DNA from: Sulfuricella denitrificans
Lineage (GTDB): Bacteria > Pseudomonadota > Gammaproteobacteria > Burkholderiales > Sulfuricellaceae
Length of the DNA: 64,000 nt
Direction of reading: 5' to 3'
Assembly (NCBI GenBank): GCA_002632355.1
Contig: NSJJ01000013.1
Location: 1 to 64,000, forward strand
The notes below the pieces were generated by a model. It searched no databases, was not told the origin of the DNA, and saw only the letters and a list, made by a program, of their open reading frames with translations. Positions 63,965-64,000 of this stretch are shown here, one piece after another. Each line of letters opens with the position of its first letter. Position 1 is the stretch's first letter. Position numbers and translations under genes: made by a program.

Positions 63965-64000
63965 TGGCGCGCCCGACAGGAGTCGAACCTGTGACCTTTG
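63965..64000 (-). tRNA. tRNA-Arg, 3' half (cut by window edge)
   Basis: The 36 bases on the minus strand give the T-arm (ACAGG TTCGACT CCTGT), the 3' acceptor strand CGGGCGC, the discriminator G and an encoded CCA (63965-63967). The implied 5' acceptor strand GCGCCCG with discriminator G matches known tRNA-Arg sequences. The anticodon lies outside the window, so the isoacceptor is not known. Confidence 0.7.

Overview
The window looks like a piece of a betaproteobacterial chromosome, most plausibly a sulfur- or iron-oxidising member of the Nitrosomonadales. This rests on gene content: a paired cyanophycin synthetase locus, an octaheme tetrathionate-reductase-type cytochrome with its own cytochrome b, the full sigma-E operon next to nadB, the short form of 6-phosphogluconate dehydrogenase, and DUF2288. 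Gene density is high, with many 4- and 8-base start/stop overlaps. I see no insertion sequence, prophage or CRISPR array, and no gene-free stretch longer than about 300 bases. The left edge holds the promoter and boxA leader of an rRNA operon whose genes lie outside the window, next to an initiator tRNA. The right edge cuts a tRNA that fits tRNA-Arg.

Layout. (1) 1-420: rRNA promoter/leader and tRNA-fMet. (2) 420-9.6 kb: carbon flow and storage: zwf and gnd on the minus strand, an exported DsrE-like protein with glgA, convergent glgP, then orn facing an M48 (Ste24) membrane protease. (3) 9.6-14.6 kb: a small cytochrome c, a small lipoprotein whose ribosome binding site can pair with upstream sequence, a beta-barrel protein, rsgA, and a P-type ATPase whose ion-site segments resemble Na+/K+-ATPases. 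(4) 14.6-20.4 kb: rpoE-rseA-rseB-rseC-degP (envelope stress) divergent from nadB. (5) 20.4-24 kb: two transporters and a GFA-family protein. (6) 24-31.7 kb: the cyanophycin locus, with cphA' and cphA in one direction and an unusual ABC exporter plus DUF1854 protein in the other. (7) 31.7-38.7 kb: an FAD protein, DUF2288, a nitronate-monooxygenase-like protein with a Cys-rich tail, an HPP protein, and a LysR regulator coupled to a Na+/H+ antiporter. (8) 38.8-44.9 kb: a zinc-sensing-type diguanylate cyclase, the ybbA-ybbP/tesA locus, arginase and msrA. (9) 45-48 kb: DUF302, octaheme cytochrome and cytochrome b, a likely quinone-linked respiratory module. (10) 48-55 kb: lon, a PLD-family nuclease, an MscS channel, a PilZ protein and a GGDEF/EAL protein. 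(11) 55-63.7 kb: one long minus-strand run: dksA-like, uup, thiL, pgpA, pncC, recA, recX, a lipoprotein, alaS.

How it fits together. Glycogen (glgA/glgP) and cyanophycin (cphA/cphA') give carbon and nitrogen storage; arginase could use arginine released from cyanophycin, but no cyanophycinase is present here. Three c-di-GMP proteins (CZB-GGEEF, PilZ, GGDQF-EAL) lie within 16 kb. The strongest candidates for little-described biology are the cyanophycin-linked ABC/DUF1854 pair with its operator-like palindromes, the DUF302-octaheme-cytochrome b module, and several local regulatory structures. All calls come from reading the sequence; no database search was possible.
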